DNA of 64,000 nucleotides from DSQK01 sp964550175 (GCA_964550175.1 CAZJXP010000001.1:744001-808000); one strand, 5' to 3'. Numbered from the stretch's first letter, positions 35,301 through 44,672 are shown. Numbers and translations are program-made. The notes: a model not told the origin generated them from the letters alone.

Positions 35301-38300
35301 GTTCCCGGACCAGATCCACCTGAACGTGTCAACCATCAACCAGACTAGCCTCAACATCACGCTGAACCGAACGCTCATCAACAGCACGAACCTTACGGCG
35401 TTCAATCGCAGCGCCGTTATCGCGCTCAACGGAATTGTGTTGACAAATCCCCTGCCGGTCGTTGACTATTCGAGCCTCGACTCATATGTTACCTGCCCCG
35501 CGGATGTTTGCACTGAAATAAGTTATTCGGGTAGCGTGTTCACGTTCAACGTCAGCCACTGGACGTCGTTCGCGGCGCAGGAGACTCCAGTCATTCCTGA
35601 GACGATGTCCCCCTCCGGCACGTTCGTGATTAATGCGACAAACATTACCCGATACGGATTTGAGAACGGAACGTTCAACGCGACGCTATTCAACTTCACC
35701 TCGCCGATCATCAACCTTACAACAGGAAACGCATCGGGCAATTTCACCTCGCAAATCATAGATGTGGGGCACGCCGTGACCTGGCGAAACATCAGCTGGA
35801 AGAGCAGCCCTATTGGGGAACTTCCGAATTTCAGAAACAACAGCGAGCAAGACGCGCAACAGTATTTCCTCAACATGAGCGATTTGCTTCTCCTGATGCA
35901 TTTCAACAACGACGCCGCGTTCGGCGAAAGCACGTCCTGGGCGTATGATTTCAGCGGACGCGGACGCAACGGAGATATCACTTCAGTCTCTCCTGGAGGG
36001 TTGTTTACCGCAACGAAGAAGCTCGGCAACCACTCGATATTCTTTACGTCGTCTGAAACTGATCGGGTGTCAATCAACGACACAACGTCGTTTGGCATGA
36101 TCGACCATATGACCATGTCCATCTGGGTGCGGCCCACCGGGTTCATTGATTACGAGCGCATTTGGGTCAAATCATTCACGTCAAATGACCCTCCATACTC
36201 CCTTTGGGGGTTAGATTTCGACAATACTGTTGGCTCGAGAAAAGTTGATTTTTCAATCGCAAGCGGCGGCACGGGAACGACCGCGACCAGCACGACCCGG
36301 GTTCCGCTTGACACGTGGACCCATATCGCGGGAACGTATAACGGCACAACGATGGTCGTGTACGTCAACGGAGTGCGCGACGGAAACGTCTCGAAGACCG
36401 GCACAATCGACACGAACTCGCAGCCGGTAGATTTTGCCTATAACCGAGTGTATACACCACAGCACTTCCAAGGGTTCATGGATGAGGCCGCGTTATGGAA
36501 CCGAACGCTTTCCGACGATGAAATCTTGTCATTATACAAACGCGGCATCCACAGCCTCAACTTAACGGGCGCAAGGAGCTGCGATGACGCCGCGTGCAGC
36601 GGTGAATCCATGACCGACTTCAACACGACGGTTTCGCCGCAGAACTTGAGCGTGTCCGATAACCGGTATTTCCAGTATCGCATGCAGATGAGCACGGAGA
36701 ATACGACGTATTTCCCTGAGCTCTACAACGTCACCATCGTCGAGCAAGAAACCGCTCCCGTCCCGAACGTCACAAACGTCACGCTGACAAAAACCGACCT
36801 TTCAGACCCAGTTGCCGCCGGAGGCCAGCTAAATTACACCGTCACAATCAACAACTCAGGCACGGACACCGCATACAACATAACGTTAACTGACACGTAC
36901 GACTCAAATGTGACGTTCAGCTCCGCAATCCCTGTGCCGACCGGCGCGACGAACGGAACCTTCCTCATCGGCAATCTGACCGCGGGCCAAGTGTATGTCG
37001 TGAACATCACCGTAAGTGTGAACTCGACCGTGTTTAACGCAACTATTGTCAATAACACTGCGAATATTTCTTGGTTTAACACAACCGGAATTTTCAATTC
37101 GAAAAATGCCACGATTAGCACGACGATAACTGGCATCGTGCAGACCGATTCCTGCCGGACCCTTTCAGTCGCAGGAAATTATCTCGTGAACCAGAACCTT
37201 TCCATGTTTGGCAACTTCAGTACTTGCTTTAACCTCACGGCGAACGACATCAACCTTGACTGCAACGGATTCACGCTCAGGGGCAACCGCTCGGAAGGAC
37301 AGCACGGCATCAACGCGTCAGCGTTGTCGAACCTCACCGTCAGGAACTGCATCATAACGAATTTCACCGACGGAATAGTCTTTTCACGTGTGAAGAACTC
37401 AACCATATTCAACAACACTGCGTTGAACAACTCGGACGACGGCTTTGACATACGAACGACAAACTTCAGCGTTATCAGCCACAACAACGCCAGCAAAAAC
37501 TTCGATACAAACATGCTGTTCGCCGGCGCGTGGCTGAACAACATCACGAACAACTCAGTCAGCCGTTCTCGCGGCGACATATTCTCGAACGGACTCGTGC
37601 TCACCCTAAACTCGAACGAGAACCGCATCATCAACAACACCGCGCTTGACAACCAAAACACCGGAATCCTCATCACGCAGAGCGACAATAACTCAATATT
37701 CAACAACACCGCGTTCGCGAACCTGGAGGACGGACTGGTCATCAACCAATCCCAAGGCAACGTCATCCGCGGCAACCTCGTCCGCAACAACTCCGACGAC
37801 GGAATCGTCGTAGACACGAGCAACTACAGCATCGTCGACATGAACAATGCCTCGCGCAACGGCGACAACAACATCCTGCTGTTCGACAGCAACTTCAACA
37901 ACGTCACGAACAACACCGCCTCAAATGCGGCTGGAACGAGCTTCAACAACGGCATCGCGTTGTCAAACCGATCGAACAACAACCGCATCATCAACAACAC
38001 CGCATCGGACAACCAGGACGACGGCATACAATTAATCAGAAGCAACAGCAGCATCGTCGCGTTCAACATCGTGCGGAACAACGGTGACGACGGCATTGAT
38101 GTAAGCAATGACTCAGGCCACAATATTTCGTTCAACTTCATCCAAGGCAACTTTCTTGGCATAGCCTTGACTCCAGGATTCAGCATTTGGATAGAGAACA
38201 ACACCATCACGAACAACACGAACGACGGAATATTCGTCGCGAGGCACAGCGAGAACAGCACGTTCATACGTAATTTGATAACTGATCATTTGGCCGCGGG

Positions 38301-41300
38301 AGGAGCGGGCATCAACTTGTATACAAACTATTCGCCGAATTACAACATAACGATAAGCCACAACATCATCAACAACACAGGAAATCACGCAATTGTCGTT
38401 TTGAACCTCAGCTCCAAGATAGCGATTGTGAACAACACGATACGATTTGCGGGAATGACCTCATCTTCCGGCAGCGGAATATATGCGCGCGACGTCAAGG
38501 ACCTGAACATCACCGGCAACAACATCACGAATGTTTCTGACACCGGAATCTGGGCGAACATGATTGAAAATTTGACTATCGCGTTCAACAACATATCCGG
38601 CGCGAACAGCATGTTCATCAGAGTAAATATTTCGAACGGCACGCTGATTTGGGCGAACACGCTGCAAAACTCTAATTTGATGCACTTGCAGCTCCTGAAC
38701 GGCTCAAACACGACCGTGCTCGACAGTTTGCTCAAGAATTACACGATGACTTCGTCAGGCATAACGATCAGGGATACAGGCGAAGGACAGATTGAGTTCA
38801 ACAACCGGTCGATGACTGTGACCGGGACGAACTTCACGAACGAGACGCGTATTAACCCGAATAATCTGACGGTTAAGATTCCGCAGTTCAATAGCTCGGC
38901 GAATTTGACGCTGTTCGGACTGTCGTTCACAAATGCGGTAGCGCTTGTCGACGGCGAGGACGACGGGACGTACTTGAACTGCAGCGCGGACGTCTGTACG
39001 AACTCTAGTTACAGTGGCGGAATATTCAAGTTCAACATCTCTCACTGGACGACGTATTCGAGCGAGGAACAAACCGCGGCGGTACTGGTGTTCAATTTCA
39101 CAAACGTCACAATCACGAAGACGGACAGCCTTGACCCGGTGAACACAAGCATGAATTTCAATTACACTATTTTGGTGAACTTCACGAACGGAACGGCGTA
39201 TAATGTCACGGTCGTGGATGCGCTGCCCGCGGAAGTGCGATATGTTTCTTCAGTTCCTTCGCCCTTGGCGGGAACGAATACGACATTCTTGTTGAACAAC
39301 TATACGAATGGCACACTGTATAGCATTAACATTACTGTGTTGCTGTTGAATATTTCGAACGCGACCGTTATCAACAACACGGCGAATGTAACGTTCGCGA
39401 ACGAGACGGGCAGCATGTTTACTTGGAATGCGACTATTAATACGACGGCGGTGAACGTCACGGTGGGGCCGACGTTAACGTATAATTTCACGAATTTAAG
39501 CATTACGAAGACGGACGCGCCGGATCCGCTGAACACAAGTGACTTCCTCAACTACACCATATTGGTCAATATTACTAATGGAACGGCGTACAACGTCACG
39601 GTGTCAGATGTATATTCGTCATCCGTGCGATTCAATAGCTCGTTCCCGATTGCGGTGGGTCCGACGAATGAGACGTTCTTGCTTGGTAACTTGACTGCGC
39701 CCGCGATTTACCGCATCAACATCACGGTGCAGGTCGGCAACGTTTCGAACGGAACCGTCATCAGCAACACGGCAAACGTGTCTTTTGCGAATGAGACTGG
39801 AATCGTGTTCAGCCGGAACAGCACGGCGAGCACGACCGTTCAGAATTTGTTGATTTACAACTTCACCAATCTTAGCATCACGAAGACAGACAGCCTTGAT
39901 CCGGTCAACACAAGCACGAATTTCAACTATACTATCTTGGTGAACTTCACGAACGGAACCGCGTACAACGTCACGGTCGTGGATGCGCTGCCCGCGGAAG
40001 TGCGATACGTCACTTCCGTTCCGTCCCCTGTCGCGGGAACGAATACGACGTTCCTGTTGAGCAACTACACCGCCAGCACACTTTACAGCATTAACATCAC
40101 GGTGCTGTTGCTGAACATTTCGAACGCGACCATTATCAACAACACGGCGAATGTAACGTTCGCGAACGAGACTGGCAGCGGGTTTACTTGGAACGTGACT
40201 ATTAATACGACTGCGGTCAATGTGACGGTGGCTCCTGGGGCTCTTGTCTTCAATTATACCAATCTCAGCGTCACGAAAACGGACGCGCCTGATCCGTTGA
40301 ACACGAGTGATTTTTTGAACTATACTATTTTGGTGAATATCACGAACGGCACGGCGTACAATGTCACCGTGTCCGACGTATATGCATCATCCGTGCGGTT
40401 CAACAGCTCGTTCCCGATTGCGGTGGGCCCGACGAATGAGACGTTCTTGCTTGGTAACTTGACTGCGCCCGCGATTTACCGCATCAACATCACGGTGCAG
40501 GTCGGCAACGTTTCGAACGGAACCGTCATCAGCAACACGGCAAACGTGTCTTTTGCGAATGAGACTGGAATCGTGTTCAGCCGGAACAGCACGGCGAGCA
40601 CGACCGTTCAGAATTTGTTAATTTACAACTTCACTAATCTCAGCATCACCAAAACCGATTCGTGGGATCCGGCGAATGCCAGCGAGCTTTTGAACTATTC
40701 AATCCTTATCAACTTCACAAACGCTACGGGGTACAACATCACCGTGAGTGATAGCTATCCTGCGAATATCCGTTTCAACACGTCAACGCCTTCACCGGTT
40801 GCCGGCACGAATGATACCTGGCTGCTGAATAACTTGACTGCGCCAGCGCTGTATCGTATCAACATCACGGTAAACGTACTCGATATGCCGAATAGTACGG
40901 TCATCAATAACACGGCGAATGTCTCTTTCGTGAATGAAACCGGTAGCGTGTTTAGCAGGAACAGCACGGTGAGTACGACAGTCGTCAACCTATTAGCGTA
41001 CAACACCACCAACATCAGCGTCGTGAAATCGGACGTCTCCGACCCGGTCAACTTCAGCGCGCGGCTAAACTACACCATCACTATCACGAGCACCGGCACG
41101 GGCATGGCGTACAACGTCACGATGAACGAGACGTATCCGAACGAAACGATATTTGTCAGTTCAACGCCGTCGCCTATTTCCGGCACGAACACGAGCTTCT
41201 TGATCGGAAATATCAGCGCAGGTGGAGTGTATGTTGTCAATATCAGCGTCTTGACGTTGAATATCAGCAATGGCACGGTCATTAACAACACCGCCAATGT

Positions 41301-42258
41301 ATCCTTCGTAAATGAAACGGGCTATCGCACGAATGTTTCTGATACGGAACAAACGACCGTTCAGAATATCACGACAGAGCCTGCGCCGGACCCCGCTCCA
41401 GCCTCAAGCAGCTCTTCCGGCGGTGGCGGCGGAAGCGGCTGCACCGATGCCTGCGTCGTTGGCGAGAGCATCTGCTCATCAGCTGGACGAGCCATCTGCG
41501 CCAAGACGGGCGTCTGCACCGAATATGTTTCGTCGCCGTGCGCGTCTGGCGAGAGCTGCGCTGAAGGAATGTGCAAGGCCTGTGAAGAGAGCTGGGAATG
41601 CGGAGACTGGAGCGAGTGCGACGGAACGCGAACGCGGGAGTGCTATGAGGTCTCGACTTGCGGCACGGAGAAGATTAAGCCGGCAACGGAAGAGTCCTGC
41701 GAAAAGGCGTATCCTCTCTTGAGCCTGCCCGAGCCCATCCTGAAAGTCCTCGGCGTGTTCTCCTCCGACAGCGTCTGGACAAAGCACGTGATGTCATCCG
41801 TGCTTATCTTCGCGGCAATAACGATGTTCTTGGCGCTCTTCGTCGAGCACCAGCTCCGCAAGAGATACTTGAAGGCGCACTGGGTCTATTTGGGCGAAAC
41901 CATCGTTCTGTTCGGATTGATGCTGTTCGTGCAGCTTGAGCCGAAGTACGCTGACGTGCTGATCGGCACGCAGATCATACTCGTTGTGTTCGCGGTTTCG
42001 TTCTTCGCACTCTTCCTGAAGTCGGCATTCAGGCAGATGCGTATCTTGGCGCAGGCAAGAATTGCGCCAGTGCCCGCGCGAATAGTTATTCCGTCGAAGC
42101 CGAGCTTGCTGCAGAACATCACGAACTTGCTGCGCGGCAGACGGGCAAGAAACCACGCCGCGCTTGCCTCATCCCGCACACGCATCGAGGAGATCAACCT
42201 TTCATTGAAAGACATACGGAACCAACTTAAACCAGGAATGCGCAAGGTGAAAAAATGA
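32344..42258 (+). CDS. Giant surface adhesin or S-layer-like protein (about 3,304 aa)
   Basis: Order: N-terminal anchor (about 20-45), Pro/Glu/Thr-rich stalk, beta-helix regions at about 135-510 and 540-1040, a LamG-like domain (about 1180-1405, FSGRGRNGDI and MTMSIWVRP), a DUF11 Ig domain (about 1475-1595), a third beta-helix (about 1600-2120), then six further DUF11 domains (about 2250-3010), a Pro/Ser/Gly linker, a Cys-rich domain (CTDACVVGESICSSAGRA), membrane helices (about 3150-3235) and a cytoplasmic basic/helical tail. The C-terminal layout matches the upstream 1,419-aa protein, so the two are paralogous. Sequons are extremely frequent. Starts at 32335 (GTG), 32344 or 32350 (ATG) are all possible. 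Confidence 0.85.
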   Translation: MTMRRRRNATPREQGMRSLPYALIVLFVLATALFVMSQSGNITGYFAAVPVDESLIVEPEIAPELSPTDAPIDVSPITSEISPVERPPEETTTPIVPVKSIAGESVTPAPTGAAGFGASAFSTAGIVSISSCGNLSGRETYQLSVDLTTTSASCFTIASNDLILDCLGHNITGNRSFDQHGINASSRINVTVRNCIVSNFSDGIFFTRGRNGTIFNNTFINNSDDGIDLSNNNFTTVSHNFAANNSDNNFEISGWYINITNNTLVNARGALTAHGIQIFRGAANIPGSGPASYRIINNTFINNQNDGFNSAWLNDSVISGNTIVGSGDDALVLWNATGITVTNNNVGIGGDDGILLDGTNYSNFAFNNVSETVGQNLDVVQSHNNNFTNNTIYYGALDLLRLRHGSANNTFWNTTLVSNNSWLAVNNSLFNNSFTNTTFVNSNGSILIGFFLANITQKVNTTNLNISNNRAFLNATNLSNMNSSAVIFLNHAGTTFSNPTPGVDYGDVLSYVACPADVCTETASTTSTLRFNVSHWTSYRAQETAIACGDTLTTSTTMAESITGTGTCLTLGASNITLDCAGYTISFDSSGSGAAYGVLASFKNNVTVKNCVIQDASTTGANSANINFTTVNNSLIMNNTLLVNGTATTYGIFIADFSANNTIKNNTITGKTGATPNGIRLTNAVTNTAINLTVIKLNNSGSVRGIWLDSYAENSTLLNNTIHVDGRPSNGIDLDSSSRNLIAFNDIRANVSQTGGIISDIWYPAIDISGDSSHNAILNNSLWASEISAYAYGVAISGPSTFNNVTTNVLNPVGTGTGVYLYQASNNTVRNNTINATYIGVDVFVYVALGGTNASGNVIDANIIRANSIGVNIAGAANNNVTNNQINSSSGVAIGTNSGFNVVRNNSIVNATTGITVGLLSSNNTLANNNITTTDLANYAISISQSNNTNFTNTHIKSSANWIIVGANSFANFTNTTFIANNGTVRFPDQIHLNVSTINQTSLNITLNRTLINSTNLTAFNRSAVIALNGIVLTNPLPVVDYSSLDSYVTCPADVCTEISYSGSVFTFNVSHWTSFAAQETPVIPETMSPSGTFVINATNITRYGFENGTFNATLFNFTSPIINLTTGNASGNFTSQIIDVGHAVTWRNISWKSSPIGELPNFRNNSEQDAQQYFLNMSDLLLLMHFNNDAAFGESTSWAYDFSGRGRNGDITSVSPGGLFTATKKLGNHSIFFTSSETDRVSINDTTSFGMIDHMTMSIWVRPTGFIDYERIWVKSFTSNDPPYSLWGLDFDNTVGSRKVDFSIASGGTGTTATSTTRVPLDTWTHIAGTYNGTTMVVYVNGVRDGNVSKTGTIDTNSQPVDFAYNRVYTPQHFQGFMDEAALWNRTLSDDEILSLYKRGIHSLNLTGARSCDDAACSGESMTDFNTTVSPQNLSVSDNRYFQYRMQMSTENTTYFPELYNVTIVEQETAPVPNVTNVTLTKTDLSDPVAAGGQLNYTVTINNSGTDTAYNITLTDTYDSNVTFSSAIPVPTGATNGTFLIGNLTAGQVYVVNITVSVNSTVFNATIVNNTANISWFNTTGIFNSKNATISTTITGIVQTDSCRTLSVAGNYLVNQNLSMFGNFSTCFNLTANDINLDCNGFTLRGNRSEGQHGINASALSNLTVRNCIITNFTDGIVFSRVKNSTIFNNTALNNSDDGFDIRTTNFSVISHNNASKNFDTNMLFAGAWLNNITNNSVSRSRGDIFSNGLVLTLNSNENRIINNTALDNQNTGILITQSDNNSIFNNTAFANLEDGLVINQSQGNVIRGNLVRNNSDDGIVVDTSNYSIVDMNNASRNGDNNILLFDSNFNNVTNNTASNAAGTSFNNGIALSNRSNNNRIINNTASDNQDDGIQLIRSNSSIVAFNIVRNNGDDGIDVSNDSGHNISFNFIQGNFLGIALTPGFSIWIENNTITNNTNDGIFVARHSENSTFIRNLITDHLAAGGAGINLYTNYSPNYNITISHNIINNTGNHAIVVLNLSSKIAIVNNTIRFAGMTSSSGSGIYARDVKDLNITGNNITNVSDTGIWANMIENLTIAFNNISGANSMFIRVNISNGTLIWANTLQNSNLMHLQLLNGSNTTVLDSLLKNYTMTSSGITIRDTGEGQIEFNNRSMTVTGTNFTNETRINPNNLTVKIPQFNSSANLTLFGLSFTNAVALVDGEDDGTYLNCSADVCTNSSYSGGIFKFNISHWTTYSSEEQTAAVLVFNFTNVTITKTDSLDPVNTSMNFNYTILVNFTNGTAYNVTVVDALPAEVRYVSSVPSPLAGTNTTFLLNNYTNGTLYSINITVLLLNISNATVINNTANVTFANETGSMFTWNATINTTAVNVTVGPTLTYNFTNLSITKTDAPDPLNTSDFLNYTILVNITNGTAYNVTVSDVYSSSVRFNSSFPIAVGPTNETFLLGNLTAPAIYRINITVQVGNVSNGTVISNTANVSFANETGIVFSRNSTASTTVQNLLIYNFTNLSITKTDSLDPVNTSTNFNYTILVNFTNGTAYNVTVVDALPAEVRYVTSVPSPVAGTNTTFLLSNYTASTLYSINITVLLLNISNATIINNTANVTFANETGSGFTWNVTINTTAVNVTVAPGALVFNYTNLSVTKTDAPDPLNTSDFLNYTILVNITNGTAYNVTVSDVYASSVRFNSSFPIAVGPTNETFLLGNLTAPAIYRINITVQVGNVSNGTVISNTANVSFANETGIVFSRNSTASTTVQNLLIYNFTNLSITKTDSWDPANASELLNYSILINFTNATGYNITVSDSYPANIRFNTSTPSPVAGTNDTWLLNNLTAPALYRINITVNVLDMPNSTVINNTANVSFVNETGSVFSRNSTVSTTVVNLLAYNTTNISVVKSDVSDPVNFSARLNYTITITSTGTGMAYNVTMNETYPNETIFVSSTPSPISGTNTSFLIGNISAGGVYVVNISVLTLNISNGTVINNTANVSFVNETGYRTNVSDTEQTTVQNITTEPAPDPAPASSSSSGGGGGSGCTDACVVGESICSSAGRAICAKTGVCTEYVSSPCASGESCAEGMCKACEESWECGDWSECDGTRTRECYEVSTCGTEKIKPATEESCEKAYPLLSLPEPILKVLGVFSSDSVWTKHVMSSVLIFAAITMFLALFVEHQLRKRYLKAHWVYLGETIVLFGLMLFVQLEPKYADVLIGTQIILVVFAVSFFALFLKSAFRQMRILAQARIAPVPARIVIPSKPSLLQNITNLLRGRRARNHAALASSRTRIEEINLSLKDIRNQLKPGMRKVKK
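39094..40629 (+). repeat. Recent 765-768 bp tandem duplication of a DUF11 pair
   Basis: The two-domain unit at about 39094-39860 recurs at about 39860-40629. Matching points lie 765 bp apart early in the unit (39121 and 39886) and 768 bp apart later (39643 and 40411). Long stretches, for example from 39643 and 40411 onward, are nearly identical in DNA. The length is a multiple of three and adds about 255 residues. Confidence 0.9.
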
Positions 42259-43040
42259 AACGGCTCGCGATACTCATCCTATTACTCGCCGGTTGCTCGA
42301 ACGTGATGTATGAGGCATTGCCGACAGAAGGGAACGGACAGTATTATTTCGAGCATCCGGGCCAGCCTGCGGTGCTTGTCGTGCACGGATTGACCGCGAC
42401 GCCGTGGGAAGTGCTCGGGCTTTCCGTTTACCTTACGGAGCATAATTTCACCGTGCTGACTCCGGTCCTTGAGGGACATGGTAGAAGGCCGGTTGATCTC
42501 GAGGCAAGCACGTGGCAGGACTGGTATGACAACGTGAACAACAGTTACACGCGTCTTTCGACAAGAAGCGCGAAGGTGTTTGTCATCGGCGTCTCAACCG
42601 GCGGCTCGCTTGCGTTGGAGCTCGCGAAAGAACAACCGCTGGCGGGGCTTGTGACGATCGGCGCGCCCATCACCGTTTGGGACCAGCGCACGAAATACGC
42701 CGGACCATTGAGCTTCCTTCTGAGGTATACTTCGCGCGTCGTGTTGCCTGAAGAGCAAGGGCATTATTACCCCGTGTGGCCCTCGAAAACCATCGTGCAG
42801 CTGAACGAACTCATTGCGGAAGGGAAGAAAGACATCCCGTCAATAACTGAGCCGGTGTTCATCATTCAGTCGCGGGACGACCAAACGGTCAATCCCGCGA
42901 GCGCAGAACAGTTATCCGATTTGCTGGTTAATGCGCCGCACAGCATCCGATGGGTCAATGGAGCAAGTCACACGGTCATCCGCGAAGATACGAACGGCGA
43001 GACGCTTGCGGCAATAACCGAATTCATGCGCGCGAATTAA
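42255..43040 (+). CDS. Lipoprotein carboxylesterase/lipase
   Basis: A 261-residue alpha/beta hydrolase carried on a lipoprotein signal (LILLLAGCSN). The oxyanion region is VVHGLTATPWE, the nucleophile Ser lies in GVSTGGSLALE, the acid Asp in SRDDQTVNP, and the His in ASHTVIRED. This set resembles monoacylglycerol lipases and Est30-type carboxylesterases. It should act outside the membrane on short acyl esters. It starts within the stop of the giant gene (ATGA), placing it in an operon with a surface protein that carries its own lipase-like domain. Confidence 0.88.
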   Translation: MKRLAILILLLAGCSNVMYEALPTEGNGQYYFEHPGQPAVLVVHGLTATPWEVLGLSVYLTEHNFTVLTPVLEGHGRRPVDLEASTWQDWYDNVNNSYTRLSTRSAKVFVIGVSTGGSLALELAKEQPLAGLVTIGAPITVWDQRTKYAGPLSFLLRYTSRVVLPEEQGHYYPVWPSKTIVQLNELIAEGKKDIPSITEPVFIIQSRDDQTVNPASAEQLSDLLVNAPHSIRWVNGASHTVIREDTNGETLAAITEFMRAN

Positions 43041-43049
43041 CGTTCAGAA

Positions 43050-43361
43050 TTACTTTTTCCTTTTCGAAACATGCTCTTTCTGCAGCAACAGCGTGTAGAT
43101 GAACAACGAGATGATGACGAGCTCGAAGAAGCCGTTGATGTAGAGCGTGATGTCCAAAAGTTCGGCTGCTCTCAAGACGGTGATGACTTCCTCAAGAATA
43201 AAAATGATGACTGCCATGAAGATGACGTGCCAGGGCTTGAGAAACACTTTTTTGTTCGGGATTGAGAACAGCTTGCCGAAGAGGAACAAGACCACAATGA
43301 CGAGCGCGAGGTTGTAGAACGGGGCCGCAACCGTGAGGGATTCCGTAATCATTCCTTCCAC
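43050..43361 (-). CDS. Small membrane protein, three helices
   Basis: A 103-residue integral membrane protein with three hydrophobic helices (LALVIVVLFLFGKLF, VIFMAVIIFILEEVITVL, FFELVIISLFIYTLLL) and a basic cytoplasmic tail. It overlaps by 13 bp the related three-helix gene upstream on the same strand, so the pair is probably co-transcribed and may form a complex. Function unknown. Confidence 0.65.
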   Translation of the reverse strand: MEGMITESLTVAAPFYNLALVIVVLFLFGKLFSIPNKKVFLKPWHVIFMAVIIFILEEVITVLRAAELLDITLYINGFFELVIISLFIYTLLLQKEHVSKRKK

Positions 43362-43651
43362 CCCTTGTTGATGTGGATTTGGGTTGCTAGTGCGATGATG
43401 ACGAATCCGAGGATGACGCTGACAAGCACGTGCGTCCAGTACGGCGCGATTGGGAATCCGAATGCGTGCAATGCGCCGATAATCTCAACGATGACGAACA
43501 ATACAAGGGCGGGCAGCAAGTACTTCCAAGCGCGGAGCTCAGAAGACTGCGAAGATTTGAACAACGTGATGGCGATGATCCCAGCTATGATCGCGAGGAA
43601 GCCTGCCGCCAACTGGGCGATGCCGTAGACGTAGTCGTAGATGTTCAGCAC
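43349..43651 (-). CDS. Small membrane protein, three helices
   Basis: A 100-residue integral membrane protein (QLAAGFLAIIAGIIAITLF, YLLPALVLFVIVEIIGAL, HVLVSVILGFVIIALAT). Its size and layout are like the protein encoded immediately downstream, suggesting an old duplication. Function unknown. Confidence 0.65.
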   Translation of the reverse strand: MLNIYDYVYGIAQLAAGFLAIIAGIIAITLFKSSQSSELRAWKYLLPALVLFVIVEIIGALHAFGFPIAPYWTHVLVSVILGFVIIALATQIHINKGWKE

Positions 43652-43697
43652 AATCGTTCCTCTTTTGCCTTCTTGAACCTAAAATGCTATTTAAATG

Positions 43698-44126
43698 TTA
43701 TGCAAGCAGTGAAAATGAGACGATTGCGCAAATAAGTCCGAGTCCTATGCCCATCGCGACCTGGATGGGGGTGTGGCCGTTCGCGACATGGCGTAACGGA
43801 GTCAGCTTGTTCTTTTTCAATAATTGGTTGAGGGCCTGGCCTTCTTCACCCGCGGTTCTTCGTACGCCCAAGGCGTCGCGAATGACGATGCCCGCCAGTA
43901 CAAACGAAAGGAAAAAGAGCGGACTGAACGACTCTTGCAGGTAGATGCTCAACGTGAGGGCGGTGATGACGGCCGTGTGCTGGCTGGGCATGCCGCCGGT
44001 TTCGACAAAGCTGATCAGCGACCATTTCCGGTGCTCCACGCAGACGTCGGTGAGGAATTTTATTGCTCCCGCGATAACGATGGACGAAACGACGCTCCAA
44101 AAGATAGGATTCGCGGCTAACTGCAT
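43698..44126 (-). CDS. Divergent PAP2-family membrane protein (DUF212/YuiD-like)
   Basis: A 142-residue membrane protein. GGMPSQHTAVITALT is the phosphatase-like PSxH motif, IRDALGVRRTAGEE holds the Arg/Asp part, and NGHTPIQVAMGIGLG the second His. This matches the acid-phosphatase/haloperoxidase-related DUF212 family. Substrate unknown. It follows the truncated dph2 on the same strand. Confidence 0.85.
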   Translation of the reverse strand: MQLAANPIFWSVVSSIVIAGAIKFLTDVCVEHRKWSLISFVETGGMPSQHTAVITALTLSIYLQESFSPLFFLSFVLAGIVIRDALGVRRTAGEEGQALNQLLKKNKLTPLRHVANGHTPIQVAMGIGLGLICAIVSFSLLA

Positions 44127-44171
44127 GAATTTAGAAAGATGGATTTGGTTTAAATAACTTGCGTGGGCCTG

Positions 44172-44423
44172 CTACCCTTCGCTCCACGCGCTGTGGCCCC
44201 ACTGAATCAGGAGGTCGACGCCGAGCTCTTCGACTGAAGGGACGTCGCACGCCCCGTAGCACGAGCCCATCCAGGTGATGACTCTCGCTTGGGTTTTCGA
44301 TTCGATTTCTTTCACTATCTTCGCGGTCTCGGGTTTGAGCCCTTCGGGAAGCTGGATGCAGACGAGCTTCGCCTTTCGCTCGATGATTTCTCTCACTGCT
44401 CGTGCAAGTTCCAAATCGTACAT
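44172..44423 (-). pseudogene. dph2: Truncated dph2 (diphthamide synthesis protein), N-terminal part only
   Basis: This 83-residue frame matches the start of archaeal Dph2: KLVCIQLPEGLKPETAKIV, MGSCYGACDVPSVEELGVDLL and IQWGHS. The first cluster-binding Cys is present, but the protein stops at HSAWSEG, where a normal Dph2 of about 330 residues continues with two more domains and the other Fe-S Cys. No continuation exists in any frame before the next gene. It starts one base after tRNA-Ile. Either a remnant or, less likely, a working mini-domain; a full copy may exist elsewhere. Confidence 0.7.
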
Positions 44424-44424
44424 A

Positions 44425-44498
44425 TGACCCCGCCGTGATTTGAACACGGGACCTTTCGATTATCAGTCGAACGCTCAACCAGGCTGAGCTACAGGGTC
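44425..44498 (-). tRNA. tRNA-Ile (anticodon GAT)
   Basis: A 74-nt cloverleaf. The acceptor GACCCTG pairs with CGGGGTC (one T-G pair), discriminator A. The anticodon stem-loop is TTCGA-CTGATAA-TCGAA (anticodon GAT), and the T-arm is CCGTG-TTCAAAT-CACGG. CCA is not encoded. The dph2 remnant follows directly, so both share one transcript. Confidence 0.95.
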
Positions 44499-44555
44499 GA
44501 TGCTTAAGATGACCCCGAAACGCTTTTTAAAGGTTGTGGTGAGAATCCGTCAATA

Positions 44556-44660
44556 GGCTTTCCTTCACGTTGCTCGCCTGCGCAGATTTTGAGTTCGGGT
44601 TAGGTCGTTGATGTTTGGTGCCGACACTCGACAAATCTGGGCGGTAAAAAGTTAGCTTGG
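44556..44660 (-). repeat. Dispersed intergenic element, copy E
   Basis: On the minus strand 44598-44556 reads CGAACTCAAAATCTGCGCAG followed by a GCGAGCAACGTG-like tail, the uninterrupted core. A second, weaker look-alike on the plus strand (about 44622-44655, AAATCTGGGCGGTAAAAAG) resembles the element at 47488. Confidence 0.6.
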
Positions 44661-44672
44661 GAACGGCAATTA

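Noticed and set aside
44150..44423. Frameshift explanation for the short Dph2
   Set aside because: No Dph2-like sequence follows in any frame between the stop and the next gene; the remainder is absent, not shifted.
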